64,000 nucleotides of DNA from NCBI GenBank assembly GCA_013214065.1, contig JABSPK010000012.1:1-64000 (forward strand). Reading direction: 5' to 3'. This document shows positions 43,831 to 53,391 of this stretch, one piece after another. This stretch comes from Flavobacteriaceae bacterium. GTDB lineage: Bacteria; Bacteroidota; Bacteroidia; Flavobacteriales; Flavobacteriaceae. Position 1 is the stretch's first letter. Every line of letters starts with the position of its first letter. The notes below the pieces were generated by a model. That model did no database searches and was not told the DNA's origin. It saw only the letters and a list, made by a program, of their open reading frames with translations. The position numbers and the translations under genes were made by a program.

Positions 43831-45183
43831 GTGGCCCTGAAAAAGTTGATACAGCGTTTTCAAAAGAAAGTGCAACCCCTTAATATGGTGTTGCTTCGAA
43901 ATATCCTTCTCGTAGGTGGAATCGCATTCGCTGTTAAAGTAGTCGCGTTCTACAAGGAGACCATCGTTGCGTCGGAAATCGGATTGTCGGAACTCTTGGA
44001 TACCTTCTACCTCGCTCTGATCATACCGAATTTTTTGCAACAGGTATTCATCCAATCCCTGAAGAACCTTTTCATACCCAATTATATTGTCGAGTTGAAG
44101 AAAGGAGACAATGTCAGCGGGTTCCAAACCCTAACCTTGTTGCTCGTTTTGGGTTTGGTCGGGGTGCTTATGATCCTTTCGACCATTTTTATCGAATTTT
44201 CGTTGCCCACCATTTTCCCGGGGCACACGGCTTCCTACTATGGGCTGATCCAAACCCAATTTTATGTGGTACTGCCTTGCCTTTTATTTTGGGGGCTTAC
44301 CAACTTTATGGCCGGTTTGATCGAAATACGCGATAAATTCCTTGCCACCTCGCTTTCGGCTTTGTTCCCGGCAATCAGTACGATTATCTGCGTGTTGTTG
44401 TTTCGCGATCAACTTGGGGAAAAGGTGCTTTCGGTCGGTCTGTTGTCAGGTAGCTTCTTGGCGTTCCTTTTCGTTTTTGGTTGTGCGTTGAAGTACAAAG
44501 TCTTGAAACTTGGAAAACCCAGTCTTTCGGATAATACCCGAATGATGATCAGGCAGTTTCCTCCTAAGGTTTCCTCAGGTCTTTTGACAGGTTTAAACGG
44601 ATTCGTAGATCAGTTTTTCGCGGCTCAATTGGTGGTCGGTTCGGTTGCCGCCTTGAATTACGGAAAAAAAATACCTGCATTCGCAGTAGGCATCCTGATC
44701 TTAGCGTTGGGTAACGTACTGCTGCCCCATTTCTCAAAAAAAATAACGGAAGACCCCATTCAAGCGTTCAAACAACTATTCAAAACGTTAAAGTCATTGT
44801 TTTTGACAATGGTCATCGTGGCCATCATCCTGATTTTTTGGTCTGAACCCATTATCGCCCTATTGTTCGAGCGAAACGAATTCACATCCGACGACACTTT
44901 CGTCGTCTCCAACATCCAAAAAATCGGTTTGGTCTACGTACCCTTCTATATTTGCACCTTGGTGACCGTCAAGTTCTTGACTGCCATGAACAAGAATATT
45001 TTTATGGCGTGGGCCTCTTTGTGGAACCTTATCTTAAATTTGGTGCTAAACTATGTGTTCATGAAAATGTACGGGGTATATGGTCTAATTTTGAGTACCA
45101 CTTGTGTCTATATTCTCAATAGTTTTATCTATGTCGGATTTACTTTCAAACAATATCGGATACAACTTAAAAACCACTTATAA
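43831..45183 (+). CDS. MurJ/Wzx-like polysaccharide flippase (MOP superfamily)
   Basis: A 450-residue membrane protein with about 12-14 helices. It begins at GTG 43831, giving a basic cytosolic lead (ALKKLIQRFQKK); ATG 43885 is an alternative. The region KVVAFYKETIVASEIGLSE and the later QVFIQSLKNLFIPNY follow the MurJ/MviN pattern (FK-ET-A--FG-). It would flip the lipid-linked repeat unit across the inner membrane. No other flippase is seen in the locus, so this MurJ-like protein probably fills the Wzx role. It is the first gene of the plus-strand assembly block. Confidence 0.9.
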   Translation: MALKKLIQRFQKKVQPLNMVLLRNILLVGGIAFAVKVVAFYKETIVASEIGLSELLDTFYLALIIPNFLQQVFIQSLKNLFIPNYIVELKKGDNVSGFQTLTLLLVLGLVGVLMILSTIFIEFSLPTIFPGHTASYYGLIQTQFYVVLPCLLFWGLTNFMAGLIEIRDKFLATSLSALFPAISTIICVLLFRDQLGEKVLSVGLLSGSFLAFLFVFGCALKYKVLKLGKPSLSDNTRMMIRQFPPKVSSGLLTGLNGFVDQFFAAQLVVGSVAALNYGKKIPAFAVGILILALGNVLLPHFSKKITEDPIQAFKQLFKTLKSLFLTMVIVAIILIFWSEPIIALLFERNEFTSDDTFVVSNIQKIGLVYVPFYICTLVTVKFLTAMNKNIFMAWASLWNLILNLVLNYVFMKMYGVYGLILSTTCVYILNSFIYVGFTFKQYRIQLKNHL

Positions 45184-45287
45184 TTGTTCATGGCACGCGT
45201 TCATAATTTGTTGCTTTTCACCCCGCGCCTCAGACAGGGCGTTGGATTGGCCCATTACGGAAATCGACGGAAACCCTCAAAAGTGAC

Positions 45288-46499
45288 ATGGGAAGAATCG
45301 TAAAATTATTGTTCTATGGCCCCTTGGTCATTAATTTATTGAACCTTCAAGCGTTCGTTTCGAAGTTCATTTCGGCTTCCATTGCCCAACTCATGGCCTA
45401 CCTTAATGTGGGGTTGATTTTCTTGGGGTTACTTTTGATACTTAAACAGCGAAGAAAGCTACCGAAATTGATTCTTCTTTGGTTGCTTTTTTTTAGTTGT
45501 TATTTTGTTTTCGGTTTGATCGCAAATGGCTTTCATGGTACCCAACCGACCATTCTGAGGGTCTTGATCCCCGGAATTTATTTGATCGGTTATTCCTTTT
45601 TCCTTAGTACGGGATCGGCTAAGACCGAATTGCCAAAAGTCCTTGCATACTCCTTCTTCGTTTCATGTCTGTTGCTGTTCTTGTTACAATATTTTAATTT
45701 TTCATTGGACCATGACGGCGTTTATGAGTACTCCTTAGATCGGGCCAGCGGCGTATATGGGGATGCGAACAACGCCGCTGTCGCTTCGATACTTTCTTTC
45801 ATTTTCGTCAAGCATATCCTAATTCCGAAAACCAAATGGCAAAAGATGCTTAAGAGCTTCGCCCTTTTGTTCTCGGCCTACGCCTTACTGTTGACTTTTT
45901 CAAAAACCGGTATCGTGGTGTTTCTTTTGGTTTTAATGATAACCTATCGCAAAATGTTCAATATCAAGCGGATTTTGGTCTCAGCCATATTGATACCGTT
46001 CGTAGGCGTGCTTTTGATCAATTGGGCCAGCACGACCACAAGACTTAGCGAAGGACAGAAGCATCGTATCGAGAACGTGGTGAACATCATCAGTTTGCAA
46101 ACGGATAAGGTCAGTTTTTCAGAACGGGATGTCTTGTTCAAGAATATGCTGGGATATATCTACGAAAACCCGTTCATTGGGAACGGCTTGAACTTCGCCG
46201 TTGAAATCAGGGGGCATAATACGGTTTTCGGGGTTTGGGCCGATGCTGGATTTTTGACATTCACCATTTTCTTGTTCCTGCTCTTTCATTACTATAAAGA
46301 TGCTCTTACCGCAAAAGGGAATATTGCGAATTTTTCACTAGCCATTTTGGTAACACTTTCGATTTTCATGCTAAGTCTACAGACCATCATCAATCAAGGG
46401 TACCTCATCGTGGTTTTCATTTATATTGGCTACGTACTTGATAAAAATTCGGTGCGGGATCCATCATCAGTAATATCCGAAAAACAACTTCATGCCTAA
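45288..46499 (+). CDS. O-antigen ligase/Wzy-type polymerase-like membrane protein
   Basis: A 403-residue protein with about ten to twelve hydrophobic helices and a large periplasmic loop (~255-310) containing FSERDVLFKNMLGYIYENPF then IGNGLNF. The arrangement and the ERD/IGxGxNF elements fit the Wzy_C/O-antigen-ligase family. In a Wzy-dependent locus it would polymerise the repeat units after flipping. It follows the flippase and precedes the glycosyltransferases. Confidence 0.87.
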   Translation: MGRIVKLLFYGPLVINLLNLQAFVSKFISASIAQLMAYLNVGLIFLGLLLILKQRRKLPKLILLWLLFFSCYFVFGLIANGFHGTQPTILRVLIPGIYLIGYSFFLSTGSAKTELPKVLAYSFFVSCLLLFLLQYFNFSLDHDGVYEYSLDRASGVYGDANNAAVASILSFIFVKHILIPKTKWQKMLKSFALLFSAYALLLTFSKTGIVVFLLVLMITYRKMFNIKRILVSAILIPFVGVLLINWASTTTRLSEGQKHRIENVVNIISLQTDKVSFSERDVLFKNMLGYIYENPFIGNGLNFAVEIRGHNTVFGVWADAGFLTFTIFLFLLFHYYKDALTAKGNIANFSLAILVTLSIFMLSLQTIINQGYLIVVFIYIGYVLDKNSVRDPSSVISEKQLHA

Positions 46500-46628
46500 A
46501 CGGTTTACTTGTTTTGTTGTAACCTAGTCCAAAGAATGATGAAAGTGTTGAACCAAGATGTTCCTGACAAAATCTTTTGCCGAATTAATCGTTAAATCCC
46601 TAAGGCAGACTATTTGCCTTCCTTTAGA

Positions 46629-47717
46629 ATGAAAATAGACTTTATTATCCATAGATTATCAGGCGGTGGGGCAGAACGTGTTATGGTGACCCTCGCCAAC
46701 GGATTCGCACCCAAAGCGGATGTTTCCCTGATCACCCTACTCAAAAAAGGGGCGGTCGAACCCAAAGATCCGTATCCGTTGCATGAGCGTGTCAAAAGGA
46801 TCCGATTGCATAAAAAAATCATTTCCAACCATACCGTCCAAGCTTGGATCAACCTTTTTCGGCACTATAAGTCAAAGTCGAATCGACCCGACGTCATTGT
46901 GGTTTTCCTTCCGGCGAATGCCATGATGGTGGTCCCTATCGCTCGAATTTTCGGCATCAAAGTGGTCGTGAGTGAGCATAACAACCATAAAGCACATCCA
47001 GCCAAAAAATTAAACTGGATCAGGAAGCGTATTTATCCCAAGGCAAATGCCATAACGATTTTGACCTCTTACGATTATGATTTTTACAAAGATTCGAACC
47101 AGCATGTATTCGTCATGCCCAATCCGATCAATATTCCCGAGGGAATAACGGATTATTCGAAACGGGAAAAGAATATCATTGCCGCCGGGTCGCTTAAACG
47201 TTACGATGTAAAGGGTTTTGATAGTTTGCTCCATATCACCGCGCCACTTTTAAAAGGTCAAAATGAATGGAGACTCACCATCGCAGGTAGTGGTGATGAA
47301 GGCTTGCGGATACTGCAGGGAATCGCCAAGGACCTCGAAATGGAACAACATGTCGACTTTGCCGGATTTTGCGATGATATGCAAGGCCTGATGCAAAGTG
47401 CGCAGGTTTACGTGCTGCCATCGAAATATGAAGGTCTGCCCATGGTGTTGATGGAAGCACTTAGCAATGGTATGGCATGTGTGGCTTATGATTGCGTTTC
47501 CGGACCGAAAGATCTGATCGTACCGGATGTGAACGGTATCTTGGTAGAGGATCAAAACCAAAGCAAGTTCCGACAAGCTTTAAAATCCGTTATGGAAGAT
47601 CAGGACTTGCGGTTCCGACTTGCAGAAAATGCCCCGAATTCGGTTGTTTCCTATGACTTGCCGCAAATCATTGCGAAATGGGGGGAGTTGTTCGATAAAA
47701 TCGGAGTAGGACGTTGA
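46629..47717 (+). CDS. Glycosyltransferase family 4
   Basis: A 362-residue GT-B fold enzyme starting at ATG 46629 (MKIDFIIHRLSGGGAERVM). The GGGAERV loop at the N-terminus and the C-terminal donor site LPSKYEGLPMVLMEALSNG (~residue 265) are diagnostic of GT4. NHKAHPAKKLNW near 125 and AGSGDEGLRIL near 222 also fit. It adds one sugar to the lipid-linked repeat; donor and acceptor are not deducible. About 100 bp precede the next gene. Confidence 0.93.
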   Translation: MKIDFIIHRLSGGGAERVMVTLANGFAPKADVSLITLLKKGAVEPKDPYPLHERVKRIRLHKKIISNHTVQAWINLFRHYKSKSNRPDVIVVFLPANAMMVVPIARIFGIKVVVSEHNNHKAHPAKKLNWIRKRIYPKANAITILTSYDYDFYKDSNQHVFVMPNPINIPEGITDYSKREKNIIAAGSLKRYDVKGFDSLLHITAPLLKGQNEWRLTIAGSGDEGLRILQGIAKDLEMEQHVDFAGFCDDMQGLMQSAQVYVLPSKYEGLPMVLMEALSNGMACVAYDCVSGPKDLIVPDVNGILVEDQNQSKFRQALKSVMEDQDLRFRLAENAPNSVVSYDLPQIIAKWGELFDKIGVGR

Positions 47718-47819
47718 GTTTAAAAAAGAGGAAAACATAACTACAAGTGGATACTTTTACAAAAAGAATACAGGTTACGATCGCGTTTTCATCGTCAGAC
47801 CCCAGAAGATAGGCGTACA

Positions 47820-48410
47820 ATGATACAAAGTAGAGCAGATTACAAAGCATACATCACCCAGGATCAAATCGCCAGGGGATTGCGCTTCAATTCGCCGAAG
47901 CAACGTCTAAAAGACTGGGTTTATAGGGATCCCACATGGAAATTCCAAAAATTACTACGCAGAACCGAGTTCTACTTCAACAAAAAAAAGAACCCTCTCG
48001 AATGGCTGTATTATTGGTATCTCGAATATCGATTCAAAAAACTATCCATCAAGCTGGGTTTTAGCATCCCGAAAAACGTTTTCGGTCCTGGTCTGGCGAT
48101 CCCGCACTATGGGCTGATCGTAGTGAACAGCAAGACCAAAGTGGGCAAAAATTGTAGGATCCATGTCGGTGTCAATATCGGGGCTTCAGGCGGCTTTCCG
48201 GAAGCTCCGCAAATCGGTGATAACGTTTATATCGGGCCCGGCGCCAAAATTTATGGAAACATTTCAATCGCCAACAATGTTGCCATTGCCGCCAATGCTA
48301 GCGTAGGGCGCTCCATTGAAGAGGAACATATCGTTGTCGGTGGTATTCCGGCAAAAAAAATCAAAGAATTCGACATCAAACAAATCATCAAGCATCTTGA
48401 AAGCGAATAA
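47820..48410 (+). CDS. Serine acetyltransferase-like hexapeptide acyltransferase
   Basis: A 196-residue left-handed beta-helix acyltransferase. Hexapeptide repeats run from about residue 85 to 175 (FGPGLAIPHYGLIVVN, VGKNCRIHVGVNIGASGG, DNVYIGPGAKIYGNISIANN). The catalytic His is in PHYG near residue 96. It looks like the CysE/WcaB branch, but in this setting it more likely acetylates a sugar of the repeat unit or a nucleotide sugar than serine. It could supply the PglD-type step missing beside the 4-amino-sugar genes. The next gene overlaps its end by 14 bases. Confidence 0.9.
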   Translation: MIQSRADYKAYITQDQIARGLRFNSPKQRLKDWVYRDPTWKFQKLLRRTEFYFNKKKNPLEWLYYWYLEYRFKKLSIKLGFSIPKNVFGPGLAIPHYGLIVVNSKTKVGKNCRIHVGVNIGASGGFPEAPQIGDNVYIGPGAKIYGNISIANNVAIAANASVGRSIEEEHIVVGGIPAKKIKEFDIKQIIKHLESE

Positions 48411-49485
48411 GACCAGGATCCTTTTTGTCCTACCTTCGCTTCGCTCAGGTGGGGCCGAGCGGGTCATGTCGTTCTTGGCCCAAAATATCGACCGAAGCCT
48501 TTTCGAACCACAGCTATTGATCACCGGCTCCAACAAAGATCAAAAATATGCCGTTGAGGGCATTCCGGTGACATTTTTGAATAAGTCAAGGGTACAGTTC
48601 GCCATGCCTGCGATGCTGGCCTTTCTCATACGCAACCGACCCCATATCGCTATCAGTGCGATCGGACATTTGAACATGGCCATGGGTCTTTTAGGACTGA
48701 TTGTTCCGCGTGTTAAGTTCGTCGCTCGTGCCACTACGATTACCGGATTCAATCTCGGGGATGAAAAACGGGAAAATCAAAAATCGGCCAAGGTCTACCG
48801 ATTGGCATCGAAAGGTATCGACCGTATTATTTGCCAATCAAACGATATGAAGCGTTCTATTGAGTCTGCCGTACCCGAATCGGGTTCGAAGATTACGGTA
48901 ATCAATAATCCCGTTACTTCGAAATTCAATTTGAAAACCCGTTCCTTCCGCGAAGACGAACAACTCAAGTTCATTACTATTGGTAGGTTGACCGAACGAA
49001 AAGGATACATAAGGGTTTTGGAGGCCCTTGCCGAATTCGATCAGGATTTTCATTATACCATAATCGGATCGGGAGATTTCGCTCCGCAGTTAAAGGCGAA
49101 AGTCTCAAGTCTGGAACTCGATGCCAAGGTGACCTTCGTCGATCATACCGATCAGGTTGAACGCTATCTGAGCAGTCATGATATCTATTTACAAGGTTCA
49201 TATGTAGAAGGCTTCCCCAACGCCTTGCTGGAAAGCTGTGCCACAGGGACACCTTCAGTGGTTTTTGATGCACCCGGTGGTATCAACGAAATCATCATAT
49301 CGGGAGTGAACGGGTTCATCGCCCAAAACCCACAGGACTTTTTAGAGAAACTTTCGACTGCGGCGAACCACCCTTGGTCAGCGGATAAAGTCCGGGATTC
49401 GGTCTTTTCCAGATACTCAGAACGAAAAATACTGGAAGACTACGAACAATTTTTCACTATGTTGACAAACCAAACCGAAAGCTGA
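48397..49485 (+). CDS. Glycosyltransferase family 4
   Basis: A 362-residue GT4 enzyme. TTG 48397 (LKANKTRILFVLPSLRSGG) is chosen: the frame is open to 48316, but that part lies inside the preceding gene and has no GT similarity. Motifs are LRSGGAERVMSFLAQ at the start, FITIGRLTERKGYIRVLEA near residue 195 and the donor site YVEGFPNALLESCATGTPS near 270. It overlaps the acyltransferase gene by 14 bases and is followed after 7 bp by another GT4 gene. Substrates unknown. Confidence 0.92.
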   Translation: MKANKTRILFVLPSLRSGGAERVMSFLAQNIDRSLFEPQLLITGSNKDQKYAVEGIPVTFLNKSRVQFAMPAMLAFLIRNRPHIAISAIGHLNMAMGLLGLIVPRVKFVARATTITGFNLGDEKRENQKSAKVYRLASKGIDRIICQSNDMKRSIESAVPESGSKITVINNPVTSKFNLKTRSFREDEQLKFITIGRLTERKGYIRVLEALAEFDQDFHYTIIGSGDFAPQLKAKVSSLELDAKVTFVDHTDQVERYLSSHDIYLQGSYVEGFPNALLESCATGTPSVVFDAPGGINEIIISGVNGFIAQNPQDFLEKLSTAANHPWSADKVRDSVFSRYSERKILEDYEQFFTMLTNQTES

Positions 49486-49492
49486 ACACCCC

Positions 49493-50587
49493 ATGCAAGT
49501 ACTACAACTCATTAATTCACTGAACTCCGGGGGTGCGGAAAAACTGGTTTCGGACCTATGTATCGCCTATCTCAAAAAGGGGGTCCAGGTCGAACTGGCA
49601 TTACTAAGTGGAAAACGAACGGTTTTCATGGAGCGCCTCCAAGAAAATTGCCCTGACCTGACCATCCGTCATTTCGGTGAGCCTCCGGGAATCTATAGTC
49701 CGAAACATATCCTGCGCATACGGAGAGCAATCGCAGGTTACGATGTGGTCCATGTTCATTTGTTCCCATCCTTGTATTGGGCCGGATTCGCCAGTATCCT
49801 TAAGAATTCTACAGCAAAGTTGGTTTTCACCGAACACAATACCACGAACAGAAGAAGGAACCATCCGATCCTTAAGCGGATTGATAAATTGGTATACCGA
49901 AAATATGACCGGGTCATCACGATTTCAGATGCCGTTCATACCAATTTGGAGCACTACTTAAGCCAAAAAAAATCGACCATTCGACAAATCAACAATGGCA
50001 TCGATCTTATCGAAATCGCACGGGCACTTCCTTACGGAAAAAAGGAACTCGGTTTTGAGGAAACGACGAAACTCATTTTACAGGTCTCCAGTTTTACCGC
50101 ACAAAAAAACCAAAAGACCTTGATCCAAGGTTTGAACCACCTTCCACAGCATATTCATTTGATCTTGGTCGGTGAAGGGGTGCTTCGGGAAGAACATGAA
50201 CGTTTCGTTGCGGAATTGGGCCTTTCGAAGCGTGTCCATTTTTTCGGATTGAGGAAAGACGTTCCCAGACTCCTTAAAAGCGTTGATTTTGTAGTACTTT
50301 CCTCGAATTTCGAAGGATTGTCCCTTTCCTGTGTTGAAGGGCTTGCGTCGGGCAAGCCGTTTCTCGCCTCGAACGTGCCAGGTTTATCGGAAGTTGTCGG
50401 TGGTCATGGCATTTTATTTGAAAATGGGGACTTTGAATCCCTCGCCCGTTCGATCCTACATTTGATCGAAGACAAAGCGCTCTATCAGGAGACCGTTACA
50501 AGTTGTTTGGCACGTGCCAAAGCCTTTGATATCAACAAGATGGTCGACGGATATTTGGCCCTGTACAATGAAATCACCTCAAAATAG
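49493..50587 (+). CDS. Glycosyltransferase family 4
   Basis: A 364-residue GT4 enzyme with the N-terminal LINSLNSGGAEKLVSDLC and the donor-site motif SSNFEGLSLSCVEGLASGK near residue 270. FTEHNTTNRRRNHPILKRID near 110 is the acceptor-side loop region. It lies 7 bp after the preceding GT4 gene and 29 bp before the next one, in the plus-strand assembly operon. Substrates cannot be deduced. Confidence 0.93.
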   Translation: MQVLQLINSLNSGGAEKLVSDLCIAYLKKGVQVELALLSGKRTVFMERLQENCPDLTIRHFGEPPGIYSPKHILRIRRAIAGYDVVHVHLFPSLYWAGFASILKNSTAKLVFTEHNTTNRRRNHPILKRIDKLVYRKYDRVITISDAVHTNLEHYLSQKKSTIRQINNGIDLIEIARALPYGKKELGFEETTKLILQVSSFTAQKNQKTLIQGLNHLPQHIHLILVGEGVLREEHERFVAELGLSKRVHFFGLRKDVPRLLKSVDFVVLSSNFEGLSLSCVEGLASGKPFLASNVPGLSEVVGGHGILFENGDFESLARSILHLIEDKALYQETVTSCLARAKAFDINKMVDGYLALYNEITSK

Positions 50588-50616
50588 TTTTATTAATACA
50601 AAACCGAACCAACCCT

Positions 50617-51756
50617 ATGCCCAACCGAAACGTCTTGATCATTTGTTCCGTCGCGTATTCATTGATCAATTTCAGAAAGGATTTTATCGAAGCTTTATTG
50701 GCCAATGGATACCGGGTATGGTGTGCGGCCCCTGATTATGCGGAGTCGATCCGAAATGAGGTGGAAGGTCTTGGGGCCCAAACGGTCGATTTTAATTTGC
50801 AACGAAAAGGCCTCGATCCTTTGAAAGACTTAAAGAGTATCGATGAACTTCGTGATATCATGTTACGGCTTGAAATTGATTTCGTCTTCGCATACACGAT
50901 TAAACCGGTAATCTATGGCTCTTTTGCCGCCAGACGTGCGCAACTAAAAACCTTCTCCTTGATTACAGGGCTAGGTTTCACCTTCAGTGGGGTTTCCCTG
51001 AAATCGAAATTATTGGGCCATGTTTCGAAGATTTTATACCGCCGTGCGTTGCGACACGATAACATCGCTATATTTCAAAACAAGGACGACCAACAATTGT
51101 TCGTCGAGAAAAAGATACTTCCTCGAAATCGCGAGTCTTTCGTAGTGAATGGATCCGGAATCAATTTGGATCGCTTTCGGTCGAAAACCGAAGCGGAATA
51201 CCAAACCGGTGATTGCGTGAACTTTATCTTGATCGGGAGACTCATGGTCGAAAAAGGGATCGCCCTGTATCTTGATGCCGCATCCCATTTCCACCAAAAA
51301 GGGATTAAGGCGAATTTCCATGTGGTCGGCGGACCTCCCGACAATATGCAAGCAATGGAAGAACGACTGAAAACATTGCATGACCAAGGGGTCATTGTTC
51401 ATCACGGGGTCCAGAAAGATGTGCGGCCTTACCTCTACCAGGCCGGTATCTTTGTGCTTCCGACCTATTACCGTGAAGGGGTACCGCGATCCATATTGGA
51501 AGCATTGGCAATAGGAATGCCTATCATTACAACCGATACCCCGGGTTGTAAAGAAACGGTAATCGAAGGTGAAAACGGTTTCCTTCTCGCCCCGAAAACC
51601 CTACAACCCCTGATCGATGCCATGGCCTATTTCATCGGATCACCTGAAAAAATCAGTACGATGGGCAAACGAAGTAGAACGTTGGCAGAGAACAAATTCG
51701 ATGTTCATCTGATCAACACCGATTTGTTGGAGATCATCAAAAAAAACCTTGCCTAA
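50617..51756 (+). CDS. Glycosyltransferase family 4 (PglA/WbpH-like)
   Basis: A 379-residue GT4 enzyme. The N-terminus (VLIICSVAYSLINFRKDFI, then NGYRVWCAAPD) lacks the GGAE loop and resembles PglA-type transferases that act on short lipid-linked acceptors. The donor site is LPTYYREGVPRSILEALAIG near residue 285. It is followed immediately by the PglC-like initiating transferase, so it probably adds the second sugar. Coupling is likely because the next ATG lies one base after its stop. Confidence 0.92.
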   Translation: MPNRNVLIICSVAYSLINFRKDFIEALLANGYRVWCAAPDYAESIRNEVEGLGAQTVDFNLQRKGLDPLKDLKSIDELRDIMLRLEIDFVFAYTIKPVIYGSFAARRAQLKTFSLITGLGFTFSGVSLKSKLLGHVSKILYRRALRHDNIAIFQNKDDQQLFVEKKILPRNRESFVVNGSGINLDRFRSKTEAEYQTGDCVNFILIGRLMVEKGIALYLDAASHFHQKGIKANFHVVGGPPDNMQAMEERLKTLHDQGVIVHHGVQKDVRPYLYQAGIFVLPTYYREGVPRSILEALAIGMPIITTDTPGCKETVIEGENGFLLAPKTLQPLIDAMAYFIGSPEKISTMGKRSRTLAENKFDVHLINTDLLEIIKKNLA

Positions 51757-51757
51757 A

Positions 51758-52369
51758 ATGTACCGTTATTTCTTCAAGAGTCTCATTGATAAGATCCTGG
51801 CCCTAATCGCCGTATCGCTGTTATCCCCTATCATCCTTATTCTGGTGCTCCTGCTATCCTTAGCGAACTCGGGGCATCCGTTTTTCTTTCAACGCCGCCC
51901 TGGTAAGAATGGGAAAGTCTTCACCATCATCAAGTTCAAGACCATGAACGACAAGAAAGATGCCAACGGAGAATTACTCCCTGATATACAACGCATTACC
52001 AAGGTCGGTAAATTCGTGAGGGCCAGTTCTTTAGATGAGATCATGCAGCTGTTCAACGTATTGAAAGGCGATATGTCACTCATCGGACCCAGACCCCTTT
52101 TAGTGGATTACCTGCCCTTATACTCGGAATCACAAGCAAGAAGACATCTTGTCAAACCAGGCATTACCGGATGGGCTCAAGTCAATGGTAGGAATGCGAT
52201 AAGCTGGGAACAAAAATTTGAGCTCGACGTTTGGTATGTCGACAACCTCAGTTTTTCAACCGACCTGAAAATCATCCTATTGACCATACAGAAAGTGTTC
52301 AAAAGAGCGGATATTTCCTCTGACGAAAACGATACCATGCCGCGGTTTATGGGTAGTCCTGAATCCTAA
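51758..52369 (+). CDS. PglC-type initiating sugar-phosphate transferase (bacterial sugar transferase)
   Basis: A 203-residue monotopic phosphoglycosyl transferase starting at ATG 51758 (MYRYFFKSLIDKILALIAV). It has one N-terminal re-entrant helix (~12-35), then FFQRRPGKNGKVFTIIKFKT, the catalytic Asp-Glu in RASSLDEIMQLFNVLKGD (~90) and MSLIGPRPLL with PGITGWAQVNGRN. It transfers a sugar phosphate to undecaprenyl phosphate and starts the repeat unit. Small size without extra membrane helices points to the PglC branch, whose usual donor is UDP-diNAcBac. This fits the PglF/PglE-like pair at 32.8-35.9 kb. Confidence 0.94.
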   Translation: MYRYFFKSLIDKILALIAVSLLSPIILILVLLLSLANSGHPFFFQRRPGKNGKVFTIIKFKTMNDKKDANGELLPDIQRITKVGKFVRASSLDEIMQLFNVLKGDMSLIGPRPLLVDYLPLYSESQARRHLVKPGITGWAQVNGRNAISWEQKFELDVWYVDNLSFSTDLKIILLTIQKVFKRADISSDENDTMPRFMGSPES

Positions 52370-52383
52370 ACGGATTCTTCGCC

Positions 52384-53169
52384 CTAATTTGAATCGGCGG
52401 TGAGACTTTCGACCAGCGTGGTGTATTCGCTATCAAGCGATTCATTCTCATAGTCAAATCGGGAAATGGACGCTTTGTTCCTCTCCGATTTTTCGAGGCG
52501 GACCTCTTCATGGATCATTTCACCCAATTCGGGTAGAAACCCTTGTAGATCCTTCAACCACACGTAGGTGACATTCTCTAGTTTAGCGGTTCGCCTGGTG
52601 AATTGCATATAGAAGGCGATCATTTTTTCAGCGATTTCGATCATCACCTTTTCGTCATTTTCGAAAAATCCGGCCAAATCAACCCCGACATGACGTTTCC
52701 AGTAGAGCTCGTTGCCCCAAAAATAATTTTGATTATGTGCCTTGACCTTCTGGTGGTGGTTTACCGCCGACCTCACCCAAGCCGAAGGTTTACGAAGAAC
52801 GCAGATGTAATTTAAATTACGGGCCACCTCATTATCGGCCATTTGATCGACGTAGGCCGATAAAAAGCCGGAACACTCCAATTTCAAATTCAGCGAATTC
52901 AACCTTCTGATGAACCATCGATCAAAATCACGGTTGAGCATTCGGATCGACGTATAATGGAGCGATTCATGTTGGGCGATCGAAGGGTCGAAACAACTCG
53001 ATAAAAACGTTGTTCCTGTTTTGTAAGGAGAGATGCAATAAACGGTTTTGTGCCCCAATACCCTAGAACCTTCAGCAACCCATCGCCGAGAGGTCAAATA
53101 AGCTTTTGCCTGCATAATGGTCTTATGCAAGGGGGATCGGATGATGATTTTCTTGATGGCCTTTTTCAC
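52384..53169 (-). CDS. Putative sulfotransferase (second)
   Basis: A 261-residue protein from GTG 53169 (the frame opens KKAIKKIIIRSPLHKT). The 5'-phosphosulfate loop is recognisable as CISPYKTGTTFLSS near residue 47, with the catalytic-type Lys in place. NYICVLRKPSAWVRSAVNHH near 120 corresponds to the 3'-phosphate binding region. This fits the sulfotransferase superfamily, though it is more divergent than the one at 38637-39548. It converges with the PGT gene, with 14 bp between stops, and is divergent from the SDR gene. The acceptor is probably the exopolysaccharide. Confidence 0.8.
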   Translation of the reverse strand: MKKAIKKIIIRSPLHKTIMQAKAYLTSRRWVAEGSRVLGHKTVYCISPYKTGTTFLSSCFDPSIAQHESLHYTSIRMLNRDFDRWFIRRLNSLNLKLECSGFLSAYVDQMADNEVARNLNYICVLRKPSAWVRSAVNHHQKVKAHNQNYFWGNELYWKRHVGVDLAGFFENDEKVMIEIAEKMIAFYMQFTRRTAKLENVTYVWLKDLQGFLPELGEMIHEEVRLEKSERNKASISRFDYENESLDSEYTTLVESLTADSN

Positions 53170-53391
53170 GGGTATTCCCTTGATTTTCGAAATCCGAAAA
53201 TAGGGAAATACTAGATGAAAGCAACGGAAAACAATATCAAAATATGATATGGTTTTGGTGGAAGGTCTATAAAAGCTGATTTATATCCTTTTAAACGAAT
53301 TTAGTTTCAATACATGGATGAAAATCCAAATCCGTTCAAATAATGATTAGATTTGAGCGTTAGTTTCAAAACGGTAACAGTCCAACGACCA

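Noticed and set aside
48316-48396. Upstream extension of the GT4 gene to 48316
   Set aside because: This stretch lies inside the acyltransferase gene in another frame and has no glycosyltransferase similarity; TTG 48397 fits the conserved N-terminus.
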